Shown piece by piece: positions 53,793-63,865 of a stretch of 64,000 bases of DNA. The DNA comes from an uncultured Methanobacteriaceae archaeon (GTDB lineage: Archaea > Methanobacteriota > Methanobacteria > Methanobacteriales > Methanobacteriaceae), in the NCBI GenBank assembly GCA_947259185.1, contig CAMYKT010000003.1, positions 1-64,000 on the forward strand, given 5' to 3'. The position numbers and the translations under genes are program-made. Numbering within the stretch: the stretch's first letter is position 1; each line of letters starts with the position of its first letter. The notes beneath the pieces are model-generated. The model saw only the letters and a list, made by a program, of their open reading frames with translations. It had not been told where the DNA came from and searched no databases.

Positions 53793-54128
53793 TTATCTTC
53801 TTCTATTACTCCTTCGATCTATCTCCCTTATTTCGATAGTATCGGAAGAAAAGCCCATATTTGCCAGAACTTCTTTAACTCTCTTTTTATGATCCCCTTG
53901 AAGTTCAATCTGACCTTTTTTTGCAGTACCGCCACAGGCACATTTGGCTTTTAATTCTTTGGTAAGTTCCTTCATATCAATATCATGCTCATCTATGCCC
54001 TCTACAATGGTCATCAGTTTTCCGAATCTTCTTCGCACTGTGTATACTTTAACGGTCTGAACTTCTCGTGCTATTTCTTCACAGACGCAGAGTTCATCTG
54101 GAAGACCACATACATCGCAGATTTTCAT
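53793..54128 (-). CDS. SUI1-family translation initiation factor aIF1
   Basis: A 111-residue eIF1/SUI1-domain protein: RRRFGKLMTIVEGIDEHDID near 33 and KCACGGTAKKGQIELQGDHK near 62. The N-terminus has a zinc-type motif (CDVCGLPDELCVC), which some archaeal aIF1 proteins have. It helps select start codons in translation initiation. It lies between rpl29 and rnp1. Confidence 0.92.
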   Translation of the reverse strand: MKICDVCGLPDELCVCEEIAREVQTVKVYTVRRRFGKLMTIVEGIDEHDIDMKELTKELKAKCACGGTAKKGQIELQGDHKKRVKEVLANMGFSSDTIEIREIDRRSNRRR

Positions 54129-54335
54129 TTATGTCTCCTTCTGTTTTTCATTAATGATGGTAAGAACACGAGCAATAGTTCTTTTAAGTTCCTTAATTTT
54201 CCCCGGGTTTTCATATACTCCGGCTGCAGAACTTTTAGAAACATTTTTGGCATATTCGGCCTTGAGTTCATCCAGTTTTTTATGGATCTCGTCAAGTTCC
54301 ATATCCCGTATTTCTTTACTTCTCAAAATCGCCAT
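54129..54335 (-). CDS. rpl29: 50S ribosomal protein L29
   Basis: uL29, 68 residues, a small two-helix protein at the exit tunnel: SKEIRDMELDEIHKKLDELK and KIKELKRTIARVLTII. The gene directly abuts the aIF1 start. Confidence 0.94.
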   Translation of the reverse strand: MAILRSKEIRDMELDEIHKKLDELKAEYAKNVSKSSAAGVYENPGKIKELKRTIARVLTIINEKQKET

Positions 54336-54378
54336 TTTTTCATCCCTTTAATAATTTAATTGAATTATTCAGATTTTT

Positions 54379-55296
54379 TTAAGAGGATTCTTCCTTTTCT
54401 TTAGCAGACTCTGATTTTTCTTCAGGAACTTCCTCTTCAACAGCATCAGATTCTACAGCTTCCTCTTCAACAGCATCAGATTCAGGAACTTCCTCAGCAA
54501 CTTCTACTTCCTCTTCAACCGCATCAGATTCTACAGCTTCTTCAACTTCAGCTTCCTCTTCTACTTCCTCTAAAGATTCTTCCAGTTCTTCTAGTTCCTC
54601 TTCAGATTCAATTAATTCGGCTTCTTCAGCAGATTCTGCAATTTCTTCATCTTCAACTATTTCTGCTGTTTCTTCTACAACTTCAGTAACGGTTTCTTCG
54701 ATAACTGGAGGGTGAATATCAACTTTATCAGGTAAAATAACTTCTGGAGGCATTATACGAACATATATTCCCAGCACACCAGGTTTGAGTTGTACAGTAG
54801 CAAATCCTTCCTTAACAAATCGGGTAGCAGGTTCACCACATTTTTTGATATATCCATCACTGAATTTAGCAGTAGCAGATCGGGCTCCTCTGATTTTTCC
54901 AGAAATAGTAACTTCTACACCCTGGGCTCCTGCACCCATAATTCTCCTGAGGGAGGTATAAGATACCCTTCTGAAGTGCATTCCCCTTTGTAACATAGAA
55001 GCAATTTTATGGGCCATGATCTTAGGGTTAAGTTCAGGAACACCCACTTCTTTAACCTCTACCTGGGGGTTTTCCAGTTCAAACTTTGTTTTCAAGTTTT
55101 GAGTTATTCCCCTAACGGTTTTTCCGCCTCTTCCAATAACCATACCTGGTCTTTCAGCATAAACTACTACCATAGTACCTAAGGGAGTAACTTGAACTTC
55201 CATTCCACCATATCCAGCTCTTTCGAGTTCACTTTCTAGATATTCGTCGATTTTTGTTCGTTTAAGACCTTCTGTGACAAAATCTTTTTCTATCAT
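54379..55296 (-). CDS. rps3: 30S ribosomal protein S3 with long acidic tail
   Basis: uS3, 305 residues. The KH domain (VYAERPGMVIGRGGKTVRGI near 49) and the C-terminal S3 domain (residues 100-200) are standard: GAGAQGVEVTISGKIRGARS. From about residue 205 to the end the sequence is a Glu/Val/Ser-rich acidic tail of roughly 100 residues with repeats of the type ESDAVEEEV. Typical archaeal S3 proteins are about 200-260 residues, so this tail is unusually long. The repeat in DNA runs from about 54420 to 54540. Confidence 0.94.
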   Translation of the reverse strand: MIEKDFVTEGLKRTKIDEYLESELERAGYGGMEVQVTPLGTMVVVYAERPGMVIGRGGKTVRGITQNLKTKFELENPQVEVKEVGVPELNPKIMAHKIASMLQRGMHFRRVSYTSLRRIMGAGAQGVEVTISGKIRGARSATAKFSDGYIKKCGEPATRFVKEGFATVQLKPGVLGIYVRIMPPEVILPDKVDIHPPVIEETVTEVVEETAEIVEDEEIAESAEEAELIESEEELEELEESLEEVEEEAEVEEAVESDAVEEEVEVAEEVPESDAVEEEAVESDAVEEEVPEEKSESAKEKEESS

Positions 55297-55302
55297 GTAA
55301 AT

Positions 55303-55764
55303 CTAAGCCTCCCCAAGAACTATCTGCACATGAGTAGTGGGAGTGTTAAATGGACTTGCTCTTCCAAAAGCTCGGGGAGTCCAGCCCCTAATAACAAATC
55401 CTCTGTGGCTGGAAATGTGCATAATTTTCAAGTTTTCAGAGTCCAATCCTTTGTATTCCGCATTGGCTTCCGCGTTTTCCAAGACCTTCAATATATGGCC
55501 TGCAGCTTTAACTGGATATCTACCAGTAGGCCATCCGTTCAATCCTTTACGGTGACCTACTTTTTTGTTGTGTCTTTTGAAGGGAACAGCTTTTTGCATC
55601 TGAATTACCTCTTCCAGATAAACTTTGGCTCTTTCCAGTTTCATCCCTCTAAGTTCTCTGCATATCTCAACAGCGTGCTTAGGTGATATTTTGAGAGCTC
55701 TTCCAATTGCCTTGGCTGTTTTGGCCTTATCGTCTTCTTTGAAAGCGTAATTAATTTTAGCCAT
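55303..55764 (-). CDS. rpl22: 50S ribosomal protein L22
   Basis: uL22, 153 residues. AKAIGRALKISPKHAVEICR near 17 and MHISSHRGFVIRGWTPRAFG near 115 are the family motifs. It lines the exit tunnel. Gap to rps3 six bases. Confidence 0.95.
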   Translation of the reverse strand: MAKINYAFKEDDKAKTAKAIGRALKISPKHAVEICRELRGMKLERAKVYLEEVIQMQKAVPFKRHNKKVGHRKGLNGWPTGRYPVKAAGHILKVLENAEANAEYKGLDSENLKIMHISSHRGFVIRGWTPRAFGRASPFNTPTTHVQIVLGEA

Positions 55765-55776
55765 TGTTCATTCTCC

Positions 55777-56187
55777 TTATTTAAGAGGTACAAACATAGA
55801 TGATCTGGTAGCTCCCATTCCGGGATCTCCATGTTGAACTTTCTGTCTAGTTGGTGCGTATTCCCCAAAGTAAGATCCAATCATTTCCGCTTGAATCTGT
55901 ACCTGCACATATTCTTTACCATTGTAAATTCCAAAGGTCATCCCCACCATTTCAGGGAGGATAATCATGTCCCTGCAGTGAGTTTTAATAATCTGGGGTT
56001 TACCACCTTTATTTGTCTCTTTTTTCAATTTTCGTATTCGTTCCAACACTTTTTTCTGCCGGGGTAAAAATCCTCTTTTTAAGGATCTCCTTTGTCTGGA
56101 TGGTAATATTTGTATTACATTGTCCAGTGGCATGTCCTGAAGTTCTTCTAAAGTGTATCCGCGATATTTAAATTCTTTACGTGCCAA
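55777..56187 (-). CDS. rps19: 30S ribosomal protein S19
   Basis: uS19, 136 residues: ARKEFKYRGYTLEELQDMPLD at the start and GKPQIIKTHCRDMIILPEMVG in the middle. Start is TTG 56187 after AGGAGGTGG. It is between rpl2 and rpl22. Confidence 0.95.
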   Translation of the reverse strand: MARKEFKYRGYTLEELQDMPLDNVIQILPSRQRRSLKRGFLPRQKKVLERIRKLKKETNKGGKPQIIKTHCRDMIILPEMVGMTFGIYNGKEYVQVQIQAEMIGSYFGEYAPTRQKVQHGDPGMGATRSSMFVPLK

Positions 56188-56209
56188 TCAGCCACCTCCT
56201 AATATTTAT

Positions 56210-56935
56210 TTATCTACGCTTCCCTGTCCTTCTTGCTGCAATTGAACCAACTTTACGTCCTGGTGGAGCATTTCTGGATACAGTTGTAGGCCGTCCGGGG
56301 TGTTGTCTGTTTCCACCACCATGAGGGTGATCTACTGCATTCATAGCCACTCCTCTAACGGTCATACATTTTTTACCCTTTGCTTTTAAGGAATGGTATC
56401 TATTACCTGCCTTGAGGAATGGTTTTTCTTTTCTTCCTCCACCAGCAACTACACCTATTGTAGCTCTGCATTTGGGATTAAATGATTTTAATTCACCAGA
56501 TGGAAGTTCAATAACTGCTTTATCCACGTCATGAGTGATTAAAGAAGCATAAGTTCCTGAAGATCTAACAAATCTGCCACCATCTCCAGGTCTATTTTCA
56601 ATGTTGTAAACAGGAGTACCCTCTGGAATCTCCCCAATAGGTAATGAATTTCCAGGACTTATTGGTGCAGAAATTCCACAGGCAATATCATCATTAATCT
56701 GGATACTTTCCGGGGCTAAAATAAGCTTTTTTTCGCCATTTTCAAATTTAACCATGGCCACCGGTGCACTTCTTCCCGGGTCATGCATTATATCAACTAC
56801 CTTACCCTTCAAACTACCTTCTTTTTCGAGTTCGTCGTAGGAGCGGTACTCAATTTTTCCTTTGAAACGGTGCGAAGCACTAGTGTAAGTAGGAGTCCCC
56901 CGTCCTCTCCTTTGTGAAATCAAACGTTTTCCCAT
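56210..56935 (-). CDS. rpl2: 50S ribosomal protein L2
   Basis: uL2, 241 residues, close to the usual archaeal length. GKRLISQRRGRGTPTYTSAS at the start and AMNAVDHPHGGGNRQHPGRP near 201 with the catalytic-centre His. The C-terminus is AARRTGKRR. Confidence 0.95.
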   Translation of the reverse strand: MGKRLISQRRGRGTPTYTSASHRFKGKIEYRSYDELEKEGSLKGKVVDIMHDPGRSAPVAMVKFENGEKKLILAPESIQINDDIACGISAPISPGNSLPIGEIPEGTPVYNIENRPGDGGRFVRSSGTYASLITHDVDKAVIELPSGELKSFNPKCRATIGVVAGGGRKEKPFLKAGNRYHSLKAKGKKCMTVRGVAMNAVDHPHGGGNRQHPGRPTTVSRNAPPGRKVGSIAARRTGKRR

Positions 56936-56978
56936 TTATTATTCCTCCAAGTTAAACTTAGGATATCTAAATAATTAA

Positions 56979-57239
56979 TTAAAATACTCCCATTTTAACT
57001 GCTATATCTTCAGCTTTGTGTTCGGCCGCCAGTTTAATGTAGGCTAATTTGAGGCCTTTGGAGTTGATTTGAGTATTAACACTTTCCACTTTTACTGCAA
57101 AGAGATCTTCAAAAGATTTCCGAATAGCAGATTTATTGCTGGTTCTCAATACCACAAATGTTAATTCATTATTTTGATCAATTAAATTCATGCTTTTTTC
57201 TGTTATGTGAGGTTTTACTATAACTGCATAAGGATCCAT
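56979..57239 (-). CDS. rpl23: 50S ribosomal protein L23
   Basis: uL23, 86 residues: YAVIVKPHITEKSMNLIDQN at the start and LFAVKVESVNTQINSKG near 46. It sits at the exit tunnel and binds SRP and nascent chain factors. Confidence 0.95.
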   Translation of the reverse strand: MDPYAVIVKPHITEKSMNLIDQNNELTFVVLRTSNKSAIRKSFEDLFAVKVESVNTQINSKGLKLAYIKLAAEHKAEDIAVKMGVF

Positions 57240-57273
57240 ACTATCCCACCTATTTTACTAAATATTTTAAACT

Positions 57274-58056
57274 CTACTGAAAGAGCTCCCCTAATTTTTC
57301 TACAGCAGATTTAGTGAAAATGGTCAATCGCCCGGGATGAGTTCCTGGAGCAAGCAATTCAGCATTTAAATTTTCAACAGAAACTACATCCACACCAGGG
57401 TGGTTTCTAGCACCTAATCCTATGCCTTTATCTTCTCCAACAACTATTAGTGGTCCTTTAGGTGATTTATATTTTCGACCTCGCATCTTACCTTTTCCAG
57501 CCCGTATATTCTTACCCTCTTTAGCTCGAACTACATCATCCATGATTCCCAGTTTTTTGAATATTTCCCTGGTTTCTCTGGTTTTTTTAATTTTGCATAG
57601 TTCATCATCCACCACCAGAGGTATTTGAGGGACATTGGCCATTCGGTGGCCTCTATTTTCAACCAGTTCTTGATTGGTTGTAGCTGCTATTGCAGAACGG
57701 ATAGCAAATCTCCTTTCTTTTTTATTTATTTTCTCATGGTAAACCTTTTGAGATCTTGGAGGATGAGCTTTCCTACCTCCAACAGTTTGGGGCACAAAAG
57801 CAGCCTTAGAAGCTGCAGGATGTCTACTACCTTTTACACGAGGCACCATTGCCACACCCCTACCAGCACCGAATGATTTTGCGGTAGTTCTTTTACCTGC
57901 CATAGGATTAGCACCCCATGGTTGTATTCGGGCGGTCTGTGCGGAAATCACTGCTCTTTTAATAAGGTCAGGCCTGAATTCTTCCAGGAATATTTCAGGC
58001 AACTCAATTTCTTCTGTAATTTCGCCTTCCAGTGAATAAACCTTAATTTTTTTCAT
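57274..58056 (-). CDS. rpl4: 50S ribosomal protein L4
   Basis: Archaeal uL4, 260 residues: KKIKVYSLEGEITEEIELPE at the start, then GAGRGVAMVPRVKGSRHPAA near 68, and the long extension with GKGKMRGRKYKSPKGPL near 187. It has the archaeal/eukaryotic-length C-terminal domain. Confidence 0.95.
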   Translation of the reverse strand: MKKIKVYSLEGEITEEIELPEIFLEEFRPDLIKRAVISAQTARIQPWGANPMAGKRTTAKSFGAGRGVAMVPRVKGSRHPAASKAAFVPQTVGGRKAHPPRSQKVYHEKINKKERRFAIRSAIAATTNQELVENRGHRMANVPQIPLVVDDELCKIKKTRETREIFKKLGIMDDVVRAKEGKNIRAGKGKMRGRKYKSPKGPLIVVGEDKGIGLGARNHPGVDVVSVENLNAELLAPGTHPGRLTIFTKSAVEKLGELFQ

Positions 58057-58082
58057 TTAAACCACTCTTAAAGTTAAAATAA

Positions 58083-59093
<1,011 letters not shown>

Positions 59094-59138
59094 TTAATAT
59101 AACCTCCTTACATTCCAAAAATATTCCATTTTTCCTGA

Positions 59139-59951
59139 TTATTCTAAGTTTAAGAGCAAATTAAATATGGATAAAGTAGATAAAACCGCTTCTTCAGTCC
59201 TTATGGTTTGAGTACCCTGAGATGGAACCATGTTCACCTCAAAATCCGCCAAATTCTGGCTGGAAACGTAATCGGGTAAGCCGGAATAAGGACCGCCAAA
59301 CAAAATAGCCCAATGATTGGCTTTTTTTACCTTAGATTTTACTTCATCTAAAATAGAAGTTATAGGATTTCCATAACGGGATGTTGCCACAACAACTTCC
59401 GGTTTTACTAACTTTAAACTTTGGTGAAGATTTTTATTCGTAGATAATGTTTCATATCCCCAGTATGTGTCATCTGGCTGGTCAGGGTCAACTATTATCT
59501 CTTTACCCAGCTTGGTTATTTTAAAGCTCAGTACTTTATTTACGGTGAGTTGTTCCTTGCAAAAAGCAGGTTTTTCAGCACCTATATCAACAAAGGTTCC
59601 TTTCTTTGTTCTTTTTAAAGTCAATCCTTGCCTAAAATCGCCTTCGCCGGGTGTACCTGTAGGATGGTGAGGAGTTCTAAGTGGTGGGAGAATACCCACA
59701 TGTTTTAGCTCCTTCCTTATAGGAAAGACCTTCTTTCGAAGATACTGAGGTGTATCCATATAAGTAAGAATATCCCTGATGAAGTTTGCCTCATCGGGAT
59801 CAGCATCGTCTTTATAAATTACAACCCGTTTCGCCCTGAATATAGCCGCTGATCTAGCAATTAAGCCCACTTTATATGTTTTTAACTTTAGATCTTTTGT
59901 CTCCGCGGTTAGTGAATCCGGGATGAAAAGTGATAAATGCCTTGTATTCAT
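59139..59951 (-). CDS. Putative RNA uridine N3 methyltransferase (SPOUT)
   Basis: A 270-residue SPOUT-fold protein of the SPOUT1/C9orf114 family, the counterpart of MTH1 in Methanothermobacter. Its N-terminus LSLFIPDSLTAETKDLKLKT and the SPOUT part VVIYKDDADPDEANFIRDIL near 40 are clear. ILFGGPYSGLPDY near 223 and NLLLNLE at the end follow the knot core. It is annotated elsewhere as a uridine N3 methyltransferase; the archaeal substrate is not established by this sequence. It is the first gene before rpl3, and shares a promoter region. Confidence 0.85.
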   Translation of the reverse strand: MNTRHLSLFIPDSLTAETKDLKLKTYKVGLIARSAAIFRAKRVVIYKDDADPDEANFIRDILTYMDTPQYLRKKVFPIRKELKHVGILPPLRTPHHPTGTPGEGDFRQGLTLKRTKKGTFVDIGAEKPAFCKEQLTVNKVLSFKITKLGKEIIVDPDQPDDTYWGYETLSTNKNLHQSLKLVKPEVVVATSRYGNPITSILDEVKSKVKKANHWAILFGGPYSGLPDYVSSQNLADFEVNMVPSQGTQTIRTEEAVLSTLSIFNLLLNLE

Positions 59952-59971
59952 CTTCCACTATTTGTTTTCAT

Positions 59972-59985
59972 AGGTTATAAATATT
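59972..59985 (-). promoter_or_regulatory. Candidate promoter of the S10 cluster
   Basis: On the minus strand a tttataac element lies about 25-30 bases before the SPOUT ATG (59951). This is the expected distance for a leaderless or very short leader transcript in archaea. Confidence 0.4.
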
Positions 59986-60019
59986 GCTATAGTTCCAACT
60001 AGGCAAACTTTCTAACACC

Positions 60020-60042
60020 GTATTATATATCAAATATAATAC
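60020..60042. repeat. Perfect 9-base inverted repeat upstream of S10 cluster
   Basis: gtattatat (60020-60028) and atataatac (60034-60042) with a 5-base spacer atcaa form a perfect palindromic pair, just upstream of the candidate promoter. A second short hairpin (gcagc-tcat-gctgc, 60046-60059) lies directly beside it. Confidence 0.55.
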
Positions 60043-60214
60043 CGGGCAGCTCATGCTGCATACCAATACTCTTACTAGAATGTAGGTTAGTTAATGTAGT
60101 TTAATATGGTATTTAAAGTTTCTGTTTAATGTTCTTCTTTAAAGCAGTTAATATGACGATTGAAAATCAGACAAAACTAAATTAACTTCATATAAATAGT
60201 TAATAATCTTAAAA

Positions 60215-60871
60215 TTAGTTTCTGTTTCTTTCAACCCGTAAGACTATAACTTCTATGTTTTTAAGTTCTTTTTTATGAAAATGATAGATTTGGGGTAGTG
60301 GAAAGTGATAATAAAACTTATGGGTAATTATTGACCCTAACTTATTCCAGTATTTTTCCAGGAAGTTCTCAGTTTCAGCCATGTGAAAAGAATATACTAC
60401 CGGAGATAGTTCCAGCGATTTTTCCATGAAAACCCTATCAGCTCCCCTTTTTGATCTGGACTGGGATCCAAAAGGAGGATTCTGTATAACTGTGTCAAAT
60501 TTGTTGTTTAAATCCCGGGAAATATTATGAATATCCAGGGAGGTATAGTTAATGATATCCTGTAAGGACATTTTTTTAGAAATTTCTCTGGCTTTTTCAA
60601 TGGCCTCCCTATCTTTATCCATGCCCCAAACCAGGCGGGCACCTAAAATAGCGGCGCCTTTTGCAAAAATCCCGGTCCCGCATCCTAAATCTGCAACTTT
60701 TTTATCCTTTATATCCCCTAAACGAAATGCATTCCATAATACATCAGAGGCAATAATAGAAGGAGTGGACTAGTGTTCTAATTCTACCTTGGGGTTAATA
60801 TGGCCGGGAATATTCTGCAATGCCATTTCCAGATGTTTTTTCTTTTTAATAATCTTTGGACCGGAATTCAT
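60215..60871 (-). pseudogene. METTL5-like methyltransferase gene with in-frame TAG
   Basis: One continuous frame runs from ATG 60871 (after CCAGGAGA) to the stop at 60217-60215, but TAG at 60772-60770 interrupts it at codon 34. On either side the protein matches METTL5-type rRNA adenine methyltransferases: KKKHLEMALQNIPGHINPKV before, and after it STPSIIASDVL, VADLGCGTGIFAKGA (SAM-binding motif) and IQNPPFGSQSRSKRG (NPPF catalytic motif). Human METTL5 has LEQYPTRP there, and this gene reads LEH then TAG then STP, so the amber replaces the conserved Tyr. Codons 1-33 plus the rest would give about 218 residues. It may be a pseudogene, a sequencing error, or use readthrough. Later in-frame starts lose the SAM motif. 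Confidence 0.8.
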
Positions 60872-61269
60872 TTTATCTCCTGGTTTTATGCCTATTAGAG
60901 GATGATAATCTGAGGATTCATTCATTACCAATCTAAGGATAGTACTCAATTTGAAATAATTTTTAAGGAAAGATCGATTTTCAATAATCAAGTACTATTA
61001 ATTAATATAATAATGGGGAAGTAACTTATGATTTGATACTAGGGGGCTTTATAATATTAATCAATAAGCCGTTATAGCAAGAGCAAATTATTAAGGAGTC
61101 ATATATAATATTAATTAGATAAAAATTGAATATATATAACTAAAAGTAACGTGATGAGTGTATTTAAAGAATGGTAAACAGTCCCCTGAAAACTTATTTT
61201 AAATAATGAATTCTTTTAGAATTTATAAAATAATGAAATAATTCCTAACTAGAAAAAGGAGAACAAGAA
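60872..61269. other. 398-base divergent intergenic region
   Basis: The METTL5-like gene (minus) and pycA (plus) diverge from here. An in-frame extension of the methyltransferase to 60991 has no ribosome binding site and is not needed. TATA-like runs (gaatatatataac near 61129-61140) suit pycA. Otherwise nothing is recognised. Confidence 0.4.
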
Positions 61270-62754
61270 ATGTTTGACAAGATCCTGGTAGCCAATAGAG
61301 GCGAAATAGCCATAAGGGTAATGAGAGCTTGCCGTGAGTTGGAGGTTGATAGTGTTGCTATTTACTCTGATGCAGATAAAACTTCTCTCTTTGCTAAATA
61401 CGCCGATGAATCATACCATATAGGCGAATCAACTCCTTCGGAGAGTTATTTGAACATTGAAAAAATTATAGATATAGCTGAAAAGTCAAAAGCAGATGCC
61501 ATCCACCCCGGCTATGGTTTTTTAGCAGAAAACTCTAATTTAGGTAAAGAATGTGAAAAACATGGTATCAAACTCATAGGGCCCAAAGGTTCAGTTATAG
61601 AAGCCATGGGAGACAAAATAACCTCTAAAAAACTTATGCGCGCGGCAAATGTTCCAGTGATACCCGGTACGGATAAAGGAATCTCCAGCATAGATCAAGG
61701 GATAAAAATAGCAGAATCAATTGGTTATCCGGTAATTGTTAAGGCCTCAGCTGGAGGAGGCGGTATTGGGATGAGAACTGTTTATGAAGAAGATGAATTG
61801 GTAAGGGCCATAGAATCTACCCAATCTGTTGCTTCATCTGCATTTGGAGATTCCACCGTTTATATTGAAAAGTATCTGGAAGAACCCCGGCATATTGAAT
61901 TTCAGATAATGGCGGATGAACAGGGAAATACCATACACCTGGCAGATAGGGAATGTTCCATACAGCGTCGACATCAAAAATTAATTGAAGAAGCACCATC
62001 CCCTATCATGACCGAAGATCTTAGAGAAAGAATGGGTTCTGCTGCTATTAAAGCTGCTACACACATTGATTACACTAATGCAGGTACTGTGGAATTTTTA
62101 TATTCCAATGGAGATTTTTATTTCCTGGAAATGAATACCAGAATCCAGGTGGAGCATCCCATAACAGAAATTATCACCAATGTGGATCTGGTTAAAGAAC
62201 AAATTAAAATTGCGGCTGGAAATGAAATTTGCTGTTCCCAGGAAGATGTTGAAGTGAATGGGCATGCCATAGAATGCCGGATAAATGCTGAGGATCCTCT
62301 GTCAGACTTTGCTCCTAACCCGGGTAAAATAACTGGTTATCGATCTCCTGGAGGGATTGGAGTCAGAGTAGATAGTGGGGTTTACATGAATTACACCATA
62401 CCCTCTTTTTATGACTCCATGATATCCAAACTAATTGTATGGAGCCCCAGCCGTAATGATGCCATAAACCGTATGAAACGTGCCCTGAGAGAATATGTGA
62501 TATTAGGTGTAAAAACAACCATTCCCTTCCATAAAGCCATTATGAACCATGAAGCATTCCAACAAGGAAGGCTTAACACCCATTTTGTGGATGAACACCA
62601 CAAAGGCATACAGGATAACATGGAGAAAGTCATAGCACAAGATAAGGAAATGGAAAACCGTCTAAAATCCACATTCTTACCTGGAAAAAAAGTGGCAGCC
62701 ATATCTGCGGCGGTGGGATCGTACATGAAATCTGTTCAAACTTCTAAAAAATGA
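61270..62754 (+). CDS. pycA: Pyruvate carboxylase subunit A (biotin carboxylase)
   Basis: A 494-residue biotin carboxylase subunit. The pieces are DKILVANRGEIAIRVMRACR at the start, HPGYGFLAENSNL near 77, VIVKASAGGGGIGMRTV near 157, YIEKYLEEPRHIEFQIMADE near 198, and MNTRIQVEHPITE near 291. Oxaloacetate for the incomplete reductive TCA cycle comes from this enzyme in Methanobacteriales; the biotin-carrier subunit PycB is not in the window. The gene lies 23 bases from birA, as in M. thermautotrophicus. Site AAAAAGGAGAA precedes ATG 61270. Confidence 0.95.
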   Translation: MFDKILVANRGEIAIRVMRACRELEVDSVAIYSDADKTSLFAKYADESYHIGESTPSESYLNIEKIIDIAEKSKADAIHPGYGFLAENSNLGKECEKHGIKLIGPKGSVIEAMGDKITSKKLMRAANVPVIPGTDKGISSIDQGIKIAESIGYPVIVKASAGGGGIGMRTVYEEDELVRAIESTQSVASSAFGDSTVYIEKYLEEPRHIEFQIMADEQGNTIHLADRECSIQRRHQKLIEEAPSPIMTEDLRERMGSAAIKAATHIDYTNAGTVEFLYSNGDFYFLEMNTRIQVEHPITEIITNVDLVKEQIKIAAGNEICCSQEDVEVNGHAIECRINAEDPLSDFAPNPGKITGYRSPGGIGVRVDSGVYMNYTIPSFYDSMISKLIVWSPSRNDAINRMKRALREYVILGVKTTIPFHKAIMNHEAFQQGRLNTHFVDEHHKGIQDNMEKVIAQDKEMENRLKSTFLPGKKVAAISAAVGSYMKSVQTSKK

Positions 62755-62777
62755 ACTATTAAAAGGGGGATTAATGC

Positions 62778-63752
62778 ATGCAGGAAAAATTATTAGATAT
62801 TCTCCATAAAAATAAAGGAAAATATGTTTTTCATGAGGAACTTGCTTCCAATTTAGACATTTCTCCAGAAGAAGTAGAAACCAATATAGATAAATTAAAA
62901 GAATTAGGATATCAATTCGATTTTTCATCCAATTTGGGATATAGATTAAAAGAGTCTTCCACCCTATTATTGCCCTTTGAGATAAAAAGAGATCTGGAAA
63001 CCAAATACATTGGTCGTGAAATACATTATTTCTCTGAAGTTGATTCCACCAATAATATGGCTAAGAAACTGGCGGAAAAGGGAGCAGAAGAAGGAACCAT
63101 GGTCATTGCGGAAACACAAAGTAGGGGAAGAGGCAGAAGGGGTAAAAAATGGATTTCTCCTGAAGGTGGAATATGGATGTCTACTATTTTAAGGCCCCAT
63201 ATACCCCCGGCTGATGCCCCTAAACTCACCTTAATGACCGGAGTTGCTGTTGCAAAAACTCTTAAAAAGGAATTTGGATTGGATGTGGGAATCAAATGGC
63301 CTAATGATATTCTTATTGGGAACAAAAAGGTTTGTGGAATTTTAACCGAAGCAAATGCTAAATTCAATACCGTGGATTATGTGGTGGTGGGTATTGGAAT
63401 TGATGCCAATGTAGATACTAAAATTTTCCCCTCAGAGGTGGTTCACCTGGCCACTTCCTTAAAAAAAGAACTAGAAGAGGAAATAGATCGTGTGAAACTG
63501 GTTCAAAGCCTATCTAAGATATTTGAAGAAACATACGAAGAATTTAAATCAGGTAATTTCCCTGATATTCTCAATGATTGGAGAAATCTATCCACCACCA
63601 TTGGTAGTTATGTGGAAGTAAGAAAAAGGCTGGGAAAAATTGTAAGAGGGGAAGCAATAGGCATAACCAACACCGGAGCCCTTATTCTAGAATTAGATGA
63701 TAATACACTCCGTAAAGTAATATCGGGAGAATGTATACATATTGAAAAATAA
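62778..63752 (+). CDS. birA: Biotin-[acetyl-CoA-carboxylase] ligase, bifunctional BirA-like
   Basis: A 324-residue BirA-type protein. Residues 1-65 form a winged helix-turn-helix (LLDILHKNKGKYVFHEELAS), so it may also regulate transcription. The catalytic part has STNNMAKKL near 88, AETQSRGRGRRGKKW near 111, and KWPNDILIGNKKVCGIL near 173. The C-terminal domain is GLKVGSY-like (IGSYVEVRKRLGKIVRGEAI near 275). It biotinylates PycB, in line with its place next to pycA. ATG 62778 follows GGGGGATTA. Confidence 0.94.
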   Translation: MQEKLLDILHKNKGKYVFHEELASNLDISPEEVETNIDKLKELGYQFDFSSNLGYRLKESSTLLLPFEIKRDLETKYIGREIHYFSEVDSTNNMAKKLAEKGAEEGTMVIAETQSRGRGRRGKKWISPEGGIWMSTILRPHIPPADAPKLTLMTGVAVAKTLKKEFGLDVGIKWPNDILIGNKKVCGILTEANAKFNTVDYVVVGIGIDANVDTKIFPSEVVHLATSLKKELEEEIDRVKLVQSLSKIFEETYEEFKSGNFPDILNDWRNLSTTIGSYVEVRKRLGKIVRGEAIGITNTGALILELDDNTLRKVISGECIHIEK

Positions 63753-63865
63753 TAGGATATTTATTTTTTATCAAGGGCTTAGAGAAAAATAAGTCCTCTA
63801 TTTAATTTTTTTAGGGAAATGGTTGTCAGTTAAAAAACAATTCTTTATATTCCCCTATAATTTTC

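Noticed and set aside
60215..60991. Two separate small genes at 60215-60622 and 60770-60991
   Set aside because: They are one frame of a single METTL5-like gene divided by TAG; the halves carry different parts of the same motif set.
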